Source of the DNA: an uncultured Eubacteriales bacterium
GTDB taxonomy: Bacteria; Bacillota; Clostridia; Oscillospirales; CAG-272
Length of the DNA: 43,700 nt
Direction of reading: 5' to 3'
Assembly: GCA_905205065.1 (NCBI GenBank)
Contig: CAJLCI010000022.1
Span: 1-43,700 of the forward strand
Shown here one piece after another: positions 6,459 to 15,038 of the stretch (position 1 is the first letter of the stretch; every line of letters starts with the position of its first letter). A model generated the notes under the pieces. It ran no database searches and was not told the origin of the DNA. It saw only the letters and a program-made list of their open reading frames with translations. The position numbers were made by a program, and so were the translations under genes.

Positions 6459-8402
6459 TTACGAAGCCTGATCGAACTGACTGTTATAAAGCTCGGCATA
6501 AAAGCCGTTTTTTTCAAGCAATTCGTCATGAGTTCCGCTTTCAATAATATCTCCGTCTTTCATTACAAGAATCAAATCCGAATTTTTAATTGTTGAAAGT
6601 CTGTGCGCGATGACAAATGACGTCCTGTTTTTCATAAGCTCATCCATTGCGTTCTGTATCTGCTGTTCCGTGCGTGTGTCAACTGAACTTGTAGCCTCGT
6701 CAAGTATTAGCATCGGCTTATCGGCTATAATTGCGCGTGCAATTGTAAGCTGCTGCTTTTGTCCCTGCGAGAGATTAACCTGATCGCTGAGCACAGTATC
6801 GTAGCCTTTCGGCAGAGTCTTTATGAAATGATCAAGACCGACCGCTCTACACGCGGCTTCCATCTTTTCATCCGAAACGTTTTCGGTACAGTAGACGAGA
6901 TTTTCTCTAACTGTTCCTTCAAAAAGCCATGTGTCCTGAAGCACCATGCAGAAACGTGAACGAACATCTTCACGGCGCATTTCTTTTGTTGAAACTCCGT
7001 CAATCCGAATGCTTCCTTCCTGAATTTCATTGAAGCGCATCAATAAATTGACCATCGTGGATTTTCCTGCGCCTGTAGGTCCGACAATCGATACTTTCTG
7101 TCCCGGTTTTGCGATTGCCGAAAAGTCATGTATAATAGTTTTGTCGGAGTCTTCGTAGCCAAATTTTACATGCTCAAATTCAACAAGCCCCTTTGTTTCT
7201 TTGACGGCTGGTGATTTTTGTGATTCGTCCTCCATTTCTTCCGCTTCGAGGAATTCAAACACACGTTCGCCTGCCGCGGCGGCCGACTGCATGGACTGCA
7301 TGGCCTGAGCCATCTGTGAAAGAGGCTGGGTGAAATAACGTACATACATCATAAATGCGACGATTACGCCGAATTCGATTTTACCGTTGAGTGCAAGTGC
7401 GGCACCGACTATACAGACGGCAACATAACCGAAGTTTCCGATAAAAGTCATGATAGGCATCATAAGACCGGAGAGACACTGCGCTCTGAAAGCGCTGTTT
7501 CTGAGATTTTCGTTCATGCGATCGAATGTTTTCTTGGCTTCCGCCTCTCCGTTGTAAGCTTTTACAACAGTGTGTCCGGCGTAAATTTCTTCAACATGTC
7601 CGTTTATTTCCCCGAGATGCTTCTGCTGACGGTTAAAGTATTTTTGTGAACGTCCCATTATTGCGAGCATAAGTATAAAACCGATCAGTGTTGCTCCGAT
7701 GGCGGTCAAAGTCATAATTACATTGTTTTTCAGCATCATAATAAGCGATCCGATAAACAGCGTAATTGCAGAAACAAGCGTTCCTATACTCATATTGAGC
7801 GACTGACCTATTGTATCGACGTCGTTTGTCACGCGGGAGAGTACGTCTCCGGTAGAGGTGCGGTTATAAAACCACATCGGAAGGCGGTTGATTTTAAGGT
7901 CGATGTCGCTGCGCAGCTTCTTTGTGACTTTTTGGGTAACGACGGCCATGATAAGGTGCTGAACAATTGACAGAACGGCGCCGGATGCATATAGTGCAAC
8001 AAGGGTAAAACCTATCTTTGCAACGCCATCCATGTCAATGCCTGTCAGAAAACCGTTTGTTATAATATTTGTAAGCTCCTTGAGCTTGTCGGGACCTATA
8101 AGATTTAGAATTGTTCCTGAAATTGCGCAGATGACAGCTATGATGATTACAGCAATATAACTGCGGATATAACCAATTAGTTTTTTCCAGGTTCCTGTAA
8201 AATCTTTTGCTTTTTCTCCTCCGCCTCTCATTCCGGGGCCTCCCATACCAGGACCTCTCATACCCGGACTTCTTACTCCGGAACCTCCCACGACGGAACT
8301 TCCTGTACCAGAGCTTCTTATATCTGAGCTTCCCGCGCCGGAGCCGCTCATTTCATGTCCATTGGAACCTGTTACATTTCTAAGTTTGTCCTTGTTTTCC
8401 AT
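6459..8402 (-). CDS. ABC exporter half-transporter (permease-ATPase), canonical site subunit
   Basis: The 647-residue product is a type IV (MsbA-like) half exporter. Residues 1-65 are a Ser/Gly/Met/Arg-rich low-complexity extension, about six membrane helices follow, then a nucleotide-binding domain with Walker A GPTGAGKST, signature NLSQGQKQQ, Walker B LILDEATSSVD with the catalytic Glu, and the switch His in FVIAHRLSTI. Its ATG shares one base with the stop of the upstream partner gene, so the two are translationally coupled. Together they resemble heterodimeric multidrug exporters such as BmrCD or TM287/288. The substrate is unknown. The N-terminal extension, with repeated GPGM and GSG motifs, is unusual for the family. 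Confidence 0.93.
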   Translation of the reverse strand: MENKDKLRNVTGSNGHEMSGSGAGSSDIRSSGTGSSVVGGSGVRSPGMRGPGMGGPGMRGGGEKAKDFTGTWKKLIGYIRSYIAVIIIAVICAISGTILNLIGPDKLKELTNIITNGFLTGIDMDGVAKIGFTLVALYASGAVLSIVQHLIMAVVTQKVTKKLRSDIDLKINRLPMWFYNRTSTGDVLSRVTNDVDTIGQSLNMSIGTLVSAITLFIGSLIMMLKNNVIMTLTAIGATLIGFILMLAIMGRSQKYFNRQQKHLGEINGHVEEIYAGHTVVKAYNGEAEAKKTFDRMNENLRNSAFRAQCLSGLMMPIMTFIGNFGYVAVCIVGAALALNGKIEFGVIVAFMMYVRYFTQPLSQMAQAMQSMQSAAAAGERVFEFLEAEEMEDESQKSPAVKETKGLVEFEHVKFGYEDSDKTIIHDFSAIAKPGQKVSIVGPTGAGKSTMVNLLMRFNEIQEGSIRIDGVSTKEMRREDVRSRFCMVLQDTWLFEGTVRENLVYCTENVSDEKMEAACRAVGLDHFIKTLPKGYDTVLSDQVNLSQGQKQQLTIARAIIADKPMLILDEATSSVDTRTEQQIQNAMDELMKNRTSFVIAHRLSTIKNSDLILVMKDGDIIESGTHDELLEKNGFYAELYNSQFDQAS

Positions 8403-10159
8403 TACGCAAGTTCCTCCTTTGACAGCTGTGAAAATGCAATTTGTCTGTAAACTTCGCAGTTCTGCATCAGTTCTTCATGAGTGCCGATTCCTGCTGTTTT
8501 TCCTTCATCAAGTACGATTATTCTGTCTGCGTCACGTATAGTTCCGATTCTCTGTGCTACGACAAGCTTTGTCGCATCCGCGCATTCTTTGTTCAGAGCT
8601 TCTCTGAGCTTACGGTCGGTTTTATAGTCAAGCGCTGAAAATGAATCGTCAAAAACAAAAATTTCGGGACGTCGACAGACCGCGCGTGCAATTGAAAGTC
8701 TTTGCTTTTGACCGCCGGAGAAATTGCTTCCGCCTTGGGAGACGTAACCGTCATATCCTCCTTCAAGCGCTTCAACAAAGTCGGACGCCTGCGCGGTATA
8801 TACCGAATCGACAATGTCCGACTGCATAAAACCGTCCTTTCCGTTGTCTCCGTATGCTATGTTTGAGCGTACGGATCCGCTGAACAGAATCGCCTTTTGA
8901 GATACATATCCGATTTTGTTGTGAAGCTCCCATTGCTTATAGTCTTTTACATCAACTCCGTCAACAAGCACGGTGCCTTCAGTCGCGTCAAAGAAACGCG
9001 GTACGAGATTGACAAGCGTACTTTTTCCGCAGCCGGTCGAACCGATAATCGCAACGGTTTCTCCCTGATGGGCTTTGAAGCTTATGTTTTCAATTATATT
9101 TTTGTCTGAATCCGGATAACGGAAGGATACTCCGCGAAATTCAAGCTCTCCGTAAAGCCCGTCTTTTCCGGCTGTTCCAGCGCCGTCATGAATTGTTGTT
9201 TTTGTATCAATAACTTCGTTTATACGATTTGCCGCTACTGATGCCCTCGGCAGAAGCATAAAAATCATAACAAGCATCATAAACGCCATGACAACCTGCA
9301 TCGCATAAGATGAAAAAACTACCATATCGGAGAAAATTCCGAGTCTGTCGGTAACAGCGGCGGAGTTGATCAAAGCCGCGCCAATCCAATATATGGCAAG
9401 TGATAAGCTGCTATTTACAAGTGTTATACCCGGCATCAGGAAGGCCATAGTGCAGTTTGCGAAAAGGTTGGTTTTTGTTACCTTCTCGTTTGTGCGTTCA
9501 AATTTATCTTCTTGATATTTTTCAGCATTGTATGCGCGTACAACTCTGATTCCGCTTATATTTTCCCGCGTTACCCTGTTGAGATCGTCCGTCAGTTTTT
9601 GAAGAAGCTTGAATTTCGGGCTTGCTATGGCAATGCATATTCCGACGATTACAAGCAATACGATAACAGCCACTGCGGTGGAGGCAATCCACTGCCAGCT
9701 TTTGCCGTAAATTTTGCAGATTGCCCATACCGCCATAATCGGGGCTTTTATCAGCATCTGCAATCCCATAACGATGAATGTCTGAACTTGAGTCACATCG
9801 TTTGTAGAGCGTGTTATCAGGCTTGCGGTAGAAAACTTTCCTATCTCCTCCATTGAAAAGGACTGCACCTTGTCAAACAGCTTTGCGCGGAGATTGGCTG
9901 AAAAGTTTGCCGCAATTTTTGCCGCGCAGATAGCCGTTACTACTGAGGCAGCAAGACTGCCGAGGGCGCAAAGAAGCATTTTTCCTCCTGCAGTCCATAT
10001 GTCGGACATTGCGCTTCCCGGAGTCTGAACATATGTCGTAATTTCGGACATGTAATCCGGAAGCGTGAGATCGAGCCAGACCTGAAGTACTATGAATACA
10101 AGCGCCAAAAACGCAAATCCAAACTCTTTTTTCGTTAGATTTTTAAATATCTTCCACAT
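8402..10159 (-). CDS. ABC exporter half-transporter, degenerate-site subunit
   Basis: The 585-residue product has six predicted membrane helices and an ATPase domain with Walker A GSTGCGKST and signature NFSGGQKQR. Two catalytic positions are changed: the residue after Walker B is Asp (FVFDDSFSALD) and the switch His is Gln (VVAQRIGTI). These are the hallmarks of the degenerate ATP site of heterodimeric exporters, which fits the canonical partner encoded immediately downstream. I chose the ATG at 10159 because AAAGGA lies about 9 nt upstream; an earlier in-frame ATG (10177) would overlap that site. The divergent two-component genes start 250 bp away and could regulate it, as is common for such exporters. 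Confidence 0.93.
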   Translation of the reverse strand: MWKIFKNLTKKEFGFAFLALVFIVLQVWLDLTLPDYMSEITTYVQTPGSAMSDIWTAGGKMLLCALGSLAASVVTAICAAKIAANFSANLRAKLFDKVQSFSMEEIGKFSTASLITRSTNDVTQVQTFIVMGLQMLIKAPIMAVWAICKIYGKSWQWIASTAVAVIVLLVIVGICIAIASPKFKLLQKLTDDLNRVTRENISGIRVVRAYNAEKYQEDKFERTNEKVTKTNLFANCTMAFLMPGITLVNSSLSLAIYWIGAALINSAAVTDRLGIFSDMVVFSSYAMQVVMAFMMLVMIFMLLPRASVAANRINEVIDTKTTIHDGAGTAGKDGLYGELEFRGVSFRYPDSDKNIIENISFKAHQGETVAIIGSTGCGKSTLVNLVPRFFDATEGTVLVDGVDVKDYKQWELHNKIGYVSQKAILFSGSVRSNIAYGDNGKDGFMQSDIVDSVYTAQASDFVEALEGGYDGYVSQGGSNFSGGQKQRLSIARAVCRRPEIFVFDDSFSALDYKTDRKLREALNKECADATKLVVAQRIGTIRDADRIIVLDEGKTAGIGTHEELMQNCEVYRQIAFSQLSKEELA

Positions 10160-10177
10160 AAAGACCGTTCCTTTCAT

Positions 10178-10408
10178 TGTTAAATAAACCGATGCTTTTC
10201 GGCCGGTACCAAAATAATTTTACGGCCCGAATCTAAACTGAAACGAAACTTTTCAGGTTTATAAAACAATTCAAAAAAAATTAATGGCAAATACATTTTC
10301 ATTTCAAGTACATATAAGTTATAATGGTCATAAAAAGTAGTTCTTATTTCAAGCGGTGGAAAATAAAGTCTTATTTAGAATGTTTAAATATTGATCCGGG
10401 GTAATGAA
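10178..10408. promoter_or_regulatory. divergent control region between ABC exporter and two-component genes
   Basis: This spacer must hold promoters for both directions. A perfect TATAAT lies at 10319-10324 on the plus strand, but its -35 element is poor, suggesting an activator-dependent promoter. A near-palindrome (TTCGGCCGGT with ACGGCCCGAA, two mismatches) lies at about 10198-10230 near the exporter start. No gene is visible. Confidence 0.4.
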
Positions 10409-11083
10409 ATGTTTCATATACTTGTTGCAGATGATGATAAAAATACAAGAAAATTTATGAGAGCAGTCCTCGAAGCTGAGGGGTATACCGTCAGCGCTGC
10501 CGAAAACGGAGAGGAAGCTCTTGCTATTATGGAAAGCGAATATATTGATCTCGCGGTTGTCGACATAACAATGCCTAAAATGGATGGCTATGAATTTACA
10601 GCCGCATTGCGTGAAGTAAAAAGTAAGCTTCCGATTCTTATGGTATCCGCAAAACAGCTTTCTTCTGATAGAAAAAAGGGCTTTATAGCCGGAATCGACG
10701 ATTACATGTCAAAGCCGGTAGACGGCGAAGAACTGGTTCTTCACATTCGTGCATTGCTGCGCAGGGCACAGATAGCGAGCGAAAGAAAAATTACTTTTGG
10801 CAATATATGCCTTGATTATGACTCCTTAACCGTTACACGCGGCGATACGTCAATGGAACTTCCACAGAAAGAATTTCAGCTTCTCTATAAACTCCTGTCC
10901 TCTCCGGGGAAGATATTTACCCGTATTCAGCTTATGGACGAAATATGGGGTGTAGATACCGATACTGGATGGGAGACCGTAACCGTTCACATAGGACGCC
11001 TTAGAAAAAGATTCGAAAATTGGCCGGAGTTTGAAATTCAATCGATTCGGGGACTCGGTTACAAGGCAGTAAAAAATGTGTAG
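10409..11083 (+). CDS. OmpR/PhoB-family response regulator
   Basis: The 224-residue product has a receiver domain with the acidic pocket (ADDD, residues 7-10), phosphoacceptor Asp52 in VVDITMPKMDGYEF and Lys102 in MSKPVDGEEL. A winged-helix DNA-binding domain follows, with GWETVTVHIGRLRKRF and the C-terminal SIRGLGYKAV. The ATG at 10409 is preceded by GGGGT; an upstream TTG would add six residues. The histidine kinase begins 210 nt downstream. The exporter genes are divergently encoded, so a role in controlling them (drug or envelope stress) is plausible but inferred. Confidence 0.93.
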   Translation: MFHILVADDDKNTRKFMRAVLEAEGYTVSAAENGEEALAIMESEYIDLAVVDITMPKMDGYEFTAALREVKSKLPILMVSAKQLSSDRKKGFIAGIDDYMSKPVDGEELVLHIRALLRRAQIASERKITFGNICLDYDSLTVTRGDTSMELPQKEFQLLYKLLSSPGKIFTRIQLMDEIWGVDTDTGWETVTVHIGRLRKRFENWPEFEIQSIRGLGYKAVKNV

Positions 11084-11256
11084 AACACAGGAAAATATAT
11101 ATTTATAAATAATGTGTTAAATAACGTATAGAATAATGCAGAAAATAATGTTAAAACAATGTGCAGAAAGTGTCTGAGCCGAGCTTAAGTCAAAGTACAG
11201 ACAGCGGTTATCTAACCCACGCATTTAATCAGGATTGTGAAGATTATTGCTTCGAG

Positions 11257-11298
11257 AGGAAATCTTTGTAATGTGAAAGGAAATCTTTATAATATGAA
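11257..11298 (+). repeat. 21-bp tandem duplication carrying the kinase start signals
   Basis: AGGAAATCTTT plus ten further bases occurs twice in tandem (11257-11277 and 11278-11298) with two transitions. Each copy carries a GGAAA ribosome site and a possible start (GTG in copy one, ATG in copy two). Confidence 0.8.
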
Positions 11299-12331
11299 GA
11301 AATTAAAGTATCGCTCCAGAACAATATTGACTTTGATCTTTACAGGGATCAATATGTCTATACATATAATAACCGTGATAATTGTATCTTTTGTCGGCGT
11401 TATTCTCTATCAGCTTGGATTTCTTCCGGAATCAGGAAGTAAATTTTTATTCCTTGGAATGTTTATAATTTCAAGCCTTCTTGTCGGAATAATAGTTTCC
11501 TACTTTGGAAGCCGTTTTCCATTGCATCCTGTTCATAAGCTTATTTATTCATTAAATAAGCTGTCTGAGGGAAACTATAAGACGAGAATATACCTTGGAA
11601 ATTCGAAAATAAGCCATGAACTTTCTGAAAGCTTTAATAAGCTTGCGCAGGAACTTGAAAATACCGAGATGCTTCGTTCTGATTTTATAAACAATTTTTC
11701 TCATGAATTCAAAACACCGATTGTATCAATTCTTGGTTTTTCAAAGCTTTTGCAAAAGGATACTTTGACAAGAGAACAGCAGAGGGAATATCTTGGAATA
11801 ATCGAAGAGGAGTCCAGCAGACTTGCCGCAATGGCAACCAATGTTTTAAATCTTACTAAAATTGAAAATCAAAGTATTCTGACTAATGTTTCCGAATATA
11901 ATCTCTCAGAACAAATACGGACATGCATACTTCTTCTTGAGAAAAAGTGGAGCGGGAAGGAAATTGATATAATACCGGATTTTGCTGAACACAGTATTTA
12001 TGCATGTGAGGATCAGTTAAAGCAAGTGTGGATAAATTTAATTGACAACGCTGTTAAATTTACACCGGAAAAGGGAAGAATAGAGATTGGTATACGGGAG
12101 ACGGATGATAAAATAACTGTTTCGGTAAAGAACAGCGGATCAGAAATTTCAGATGACGATTTGCCTAATATATTCCGGAAATTTTATCGTTCTGATTCGG
12201 CAGTTAAATCGTCAGGAAACGGACTTGGTCTTGCGATTGCCTCGGAAATTGTTGCGCTGCACAGCGGAACAATCGAAGCGCAAAGCGGCGGCGGTTCAAC
12301 CACTTTTACCGTAACTTTGCCCAAAATATAA
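11294..12331 (+). CDS. sensor histidine kinase
   Basis: The 345-residue product has two membrane helices (about residues 14-42 and 50-72) with a very short extracytoplasmic loop, a HAMP-like linker, a dimerisation helix with His137 in NNFSHEFKTPIVSILGF, and an ATPase domain with the N box (QVWINLIDNAVKFTP), F box (FRKFYR) and G2 box (GNGLGLAIA). The G1 box is NSGSEI rather than DxGxGI, a conservative departure. The short loop between helices suggests membrane-associated sensing, possibly together with the neighbouring ABC exporter as in BceS-like systems. I start at the ATG in the second copy of a 21-bp duplication; an upstream start at 11237 would translate through both copies. Confidence 0.92.
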   Translation: MKKLKYRSRTILTLIFTGINMSIHIITVIIVSFVGVILYQLGFLPESGSKFLFLGMFIISSLLVGIIVSYFGSRFPLHPVHKLIYSLNKLSEGNYKTRIYLGNSKISHELSESFNKLAQELENTEMLRSDFINNFSHEFKTPIVSILGFSKLLQKDTLTREQQREYLGIIEEESSRLAAMATNVLNLTKIENQSILTNVSEYNLSEQIRTCILLLEKKWSGKEIDIIPDFAEHSIYACEDQLKQVWINLIDNAVKFTPEKGRIEIGIRETDDKITVSVKNSGSEISDDDLPNIFRKFYRSDSAVKSSGNGLGLAIASEIVALHSGTIEAQSGGGSTTFTVTLPKI

Positions 12332-12631
12332 TGTGCCGATAAGTGTTATAAATTTTCATTAGGAAATCACAGAATAATCACATAAGTGTTATAAAATGGT
12401 TTTATAGCTGAATAAGAATTTTCGTAAATGAGTCTCTTATGTAAATATGTAAATACAATAAGTCTATATGATCTATATGAGGTTAGCTTGGTATCATTTT
12501 TCGGCGGCGGTGTGATACCGCTGTCAAATGTCTTGTAAAAACTTTCGGGACTGATTTAACCAATGCGCGCTTAATTTATCCGTGTTCTATTGCCGACGGA
12601 TATTATACAAAGGAAAGGATATAGGTGAACT
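12332..12631 (+). promoter_or_regulatory. intergenic region with overlapping hairpins ahead of the GldA-like gene
   Basis: GGTATCA (12490-12496) can pair with TGATACC (12513-12519), while the overlapping GCGGT (about 12507-12511) can pair with ACCGC (12517-12521). The two folds exclude each other. This resembles a terminator/antiterminator or a palindromic operator, but no T run is present. No gene is visible in the stretch. Confidence 0.35.
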
Positions 12632-13888
12632 ATGATTGAGGTTAAACATTTGACGAAGAAATATGCTTCGGAAACTGCGGTAAACGACATCAGCTTTACT
12701 GTAGAGCCGGGGAAAATATACGGATTCCTCGGACCAAACGGTGCGGGAAAAAGCACTACGATGAATATTATTACAGGATGTCTTGCACCGACGGACGGAC
12801 AGGTGCTTATCAATGGATATGATATTACTGAGGAACCGGAGGATGCTAAACGTTTTATCGGCTATCTGCCTGAGATTCCGCCGCTTTATCCTGATTTTAC
12901 GCCGCTTGAATATCTTACTTTTGTAGGCAAAGCAAAAGGATTGCGTGGGGCTGAGCTCAAATCTCAGATTGATTATGCAATAGAATCTACGTGTATCGGC
13001 GAAATGAAAAACAGACTTATTAAGAATCTTTCAAAGGGTTATAAACAGCGTGTTGGAATTGCGCAGGCTATGCTTGGAAATCCGGAAATTGTAATTCTTG
13101 ACGAGCCAACTGTGGGATTGGATCCGCGCCAGATAATTTACATTCGTTCGCTCATAAAAAAACTCGGAGAAAATCATACAGTAATTCTTTCCAGTCACAT
13201 ACTTTCTGAAATATCCGCTGTATGCGATTATGTAATTATACTTTCAGGCGGCAAGGTTGTGGCAAGCGATACACTTGAAAACCTTTCAGGTTCTGTTGAG
13301 AATGCGAGAATTACTAACATGACTGTACGCGCCGAACCGGAAACCTTAAAAGGCGTGCTTTCCAAAATTGATGGAATTACAGAGTATGAAATCACTGAAA
13401 CAAAGGAAAATGGTGTATATAATATAAAAATCACGGTGGAAGCGGATGCCGATATAAGGGACGAGCTATTCGGCGCATTTGCAAGGCTCGGAGCTCCTGT
13501 TTACAAATTGGCGCCTGAAACCGTGTCGCTTGAGGAGATGTTTCTGCGCCTGACAAACACTGTTACGCCGGAGGAGATAGAAGAGGGATTGTCGGATAAT
13601 TCTGAAGACGTTTATTACGAATATGATGAGATTGACGGTGATGAAGATGCCGAAGACAATATAGAGATCGAAGATGATGGAGATGCCGAAGACAATAGGG
13701 GGATCGACGATGATGAAGGCCCCGAAAGTATTGGCGATACCGCTGATGCTGATAAAGAGACCGGCGATGATGGAGAGAACATCGGGGATGGAGAGAACAT
13801 CGGGGATGGAGAGATTAACGATGATGAAGTGACCGAAGATGAAGATATTGAAGAGACCGAAAAAAAAGATGAAGAGAATAAATCTTAA
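12632..13888 (+). CDS. ABC transporter ATPase, GldA/CcmA-like, with long acidic C-terminal tail
   Basis: The 418-residue product has a standard ABC ATPase domain in its first 230 residues: Walker A GPNGAGKST, signature NLSKGYKQR, Walker B IVILDEPTVGLDP and switch His in ILSSHILSE. A DUF4162-like region follows to about residue 310. The last ~105 residues are an extremely Asp/Glu-rich tail containing DGENIG repeats (a 15-bp direct repeat near 13785-13815). The following genes encode the permease, GldG-like and DUF4340 proteins, the usual composition of this exporter class in Clostridia and Bacteroidetes. AAAGGA lies 12 nt before the ATG. The acidic tail is not part of the normal family architecture. 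Confidence 0.93.
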   Translation: MIEVKHLTKKYASETAVNDISFTVEPGKIYGFLGPNGAGKSTTMNIITGCLAPTDGQVLINGYDITEEPEDAKRFIGYLPEIPPLYPDFTPLEYLTFVGKAKGLRGAELKSQIDYAIESTCIGEMKNRLIKNLSKGYKQRVGIAQAMLGNPEIVILDEPTVGLDPRQIIYIRSLIKKLGENHTVILSSHILSEISAVCDYVIILSGGKVVASDTLENLSGSVENARITNMTVRAEPETLKGVLSKIDGITEYEITETKENGVYNIKITVEADADIRDELFGAFARLGAPVYKLAPETVSLEEMFLRLTNTVTPEEIEEGLSDNSEDVYYEYDEIDGDEDAEDNIEIEDDGDAEDNRGIDDDEGPESIGDTADADKETGDDGENIGDGENIGDGEINDDEVTEDEDIEETEKKDEENKS

Positions 13889-13889
13889 G

Positions 13890-13928
13890 CTTCCAATGAG
13901 TCAAATTTTTTAAATCTGACTTTGGAAG
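13890..13928 (+). other. stem-loop in the ATPase-permease gap
   Basis: CTTCCAA/TTGGAAG, AGTCA/TGACT and ATTT/AAAT pair successively across 13890-13928, giving a long imperfect stem directly after the ATPase stop codon. No T run follows, so it is more likely an RNA-processing or stability element than a full terminator. The remaining 200 nt before the permease gene show no ORF. Confidence 0.45.
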
Positions 13929-14131
13929 AATAATCCTGACAATATTTATAATCTGAGGAGCAGCACAGCGAATACTTGGATTTCGGAAAACAGTCATTCG
14001 GTGTTTCGGAATACGGAGATGAAAAAGGTTATAAATTACTATTTCGACGGCTGTATAATTGGATTTTGAAATACAATATAGCAGGACTTTGCCCTGTTAT
14101 TTAAATAAAATAGAAAGGCGTAATTAAAGCT

Positions 14132-14995
14132 ATGCTTGTTATTTACAGAAAAGAGCTTCGGTCTTATTTTACTAATATGACCGGAATTATATTTGCAGCT
14201 TTTTTGCTGCTTGTCAACGGAATTTATACTGTTGCATACAATTTGAACGGCGGTTATCCGCAGTATGAATATACCCTTAGTGCAATTGAATTTGTGTTTC
14301 TGATTTTAATTCCTATACTGACCATGCGCTCGCTTGCAGATGAACGTTCCCGAAAGACCGATCAGCTTCTGTATTCTCTGCCGGTTAAAATGTCTGGAAT
14401 AATTATCGGAAAGTATCTTGCAATGGTTACTGTATTTACGCTTCCCGTGATCCTTATGGCGCTTGTACCTTTGATTCTCTCGATTTTCGGTACCGTAAAC
14501 TTTGCTACGGCGTATTCGTCTATTTTTGCTTTCTGGCTTATGGGTTCAGCTCTGATCGCAATTGGAATGTTTTGTTCCTCGCTTACGGAGAGCGTGATAA
14601 TTTCTGCCGTTTTGTCATTGGGGGCTTTGATTTTTTGTTTCCTTGCCGGAGGAATTGCATCTATGATTCCAAGTTCAGCAGCCGCTTCATTTGCGTGCTT
14701 TTCCGCGCTTGCGGTTATAGCCGCGCTGATTTGCTATATGATGACTGAAAATCCGACTATATCCGGAGTTCTGTTTGCGGTGATTGAACTTGTTCTTTTA
14801 GTCGTATATCTGATCAATGCTTCGCTTTTTGAAGGAGCTTTTCCGGCTCTCGTTTCATCTCTTGACGTGTTCGACAGAGTATCGGAGTTTCGCGAAGGTA
14901 TCTTTGATTTAACCGGGGTTTTATATTATCTTTCTGTAATCTTTCTCTTTGTATTTTTTACTGAGAAGAATATGGAAAAGAGAAGATGGTCGTAA
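14132..14995 (+). CDS. ABC-2 type permease, GldF-like
   Basis: The 287-residue product has about six membrane segments. It begins MLVIYRKELRSYFTNMTG, the amphipathic elbow typical of ABC-2 permeases, and contains PILTMRSLADERSRKTDQLLYSLPV, a block characteristic of the GldF/ABC-2 family. It would form the membrane channel for the ATPase encoded upstream. AAAGGC lies 12 nt before the ATG. The GldG-like gene follows after 43 nt, consistent with one operon. The substrate is unknown. Confidence 0.92.
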   Translation: MLVIYRKELRSYFTNMTGIIFAAFLLLVNGIYTVAYNLNGGYPQYEYTLSAIEFVFLILIPILTMRSLADERSRKTDQLLYSLPVKMSGIIIGKYLAMVTVFTLPVILMALVPLILSIFGTVNFATAYSSIFAFWLMGSALIAIGMFCSSLTESVIISAVLSLGALIFCFLAGGIASMIPSSAAASFACFSALAVIAALICYMMTENPTISGVLFAVIELVLLVVYLINASLFEGAFPALVSSLDVFDRVSEFREGIFDLTGVLYYLSVIFLFVFFTEKNMEKRRWS

Positions 14996-15038
14996 ATTTT
15001 GTACTGAAAGATTACGGAAGAAAGGATAGTAACTACAA

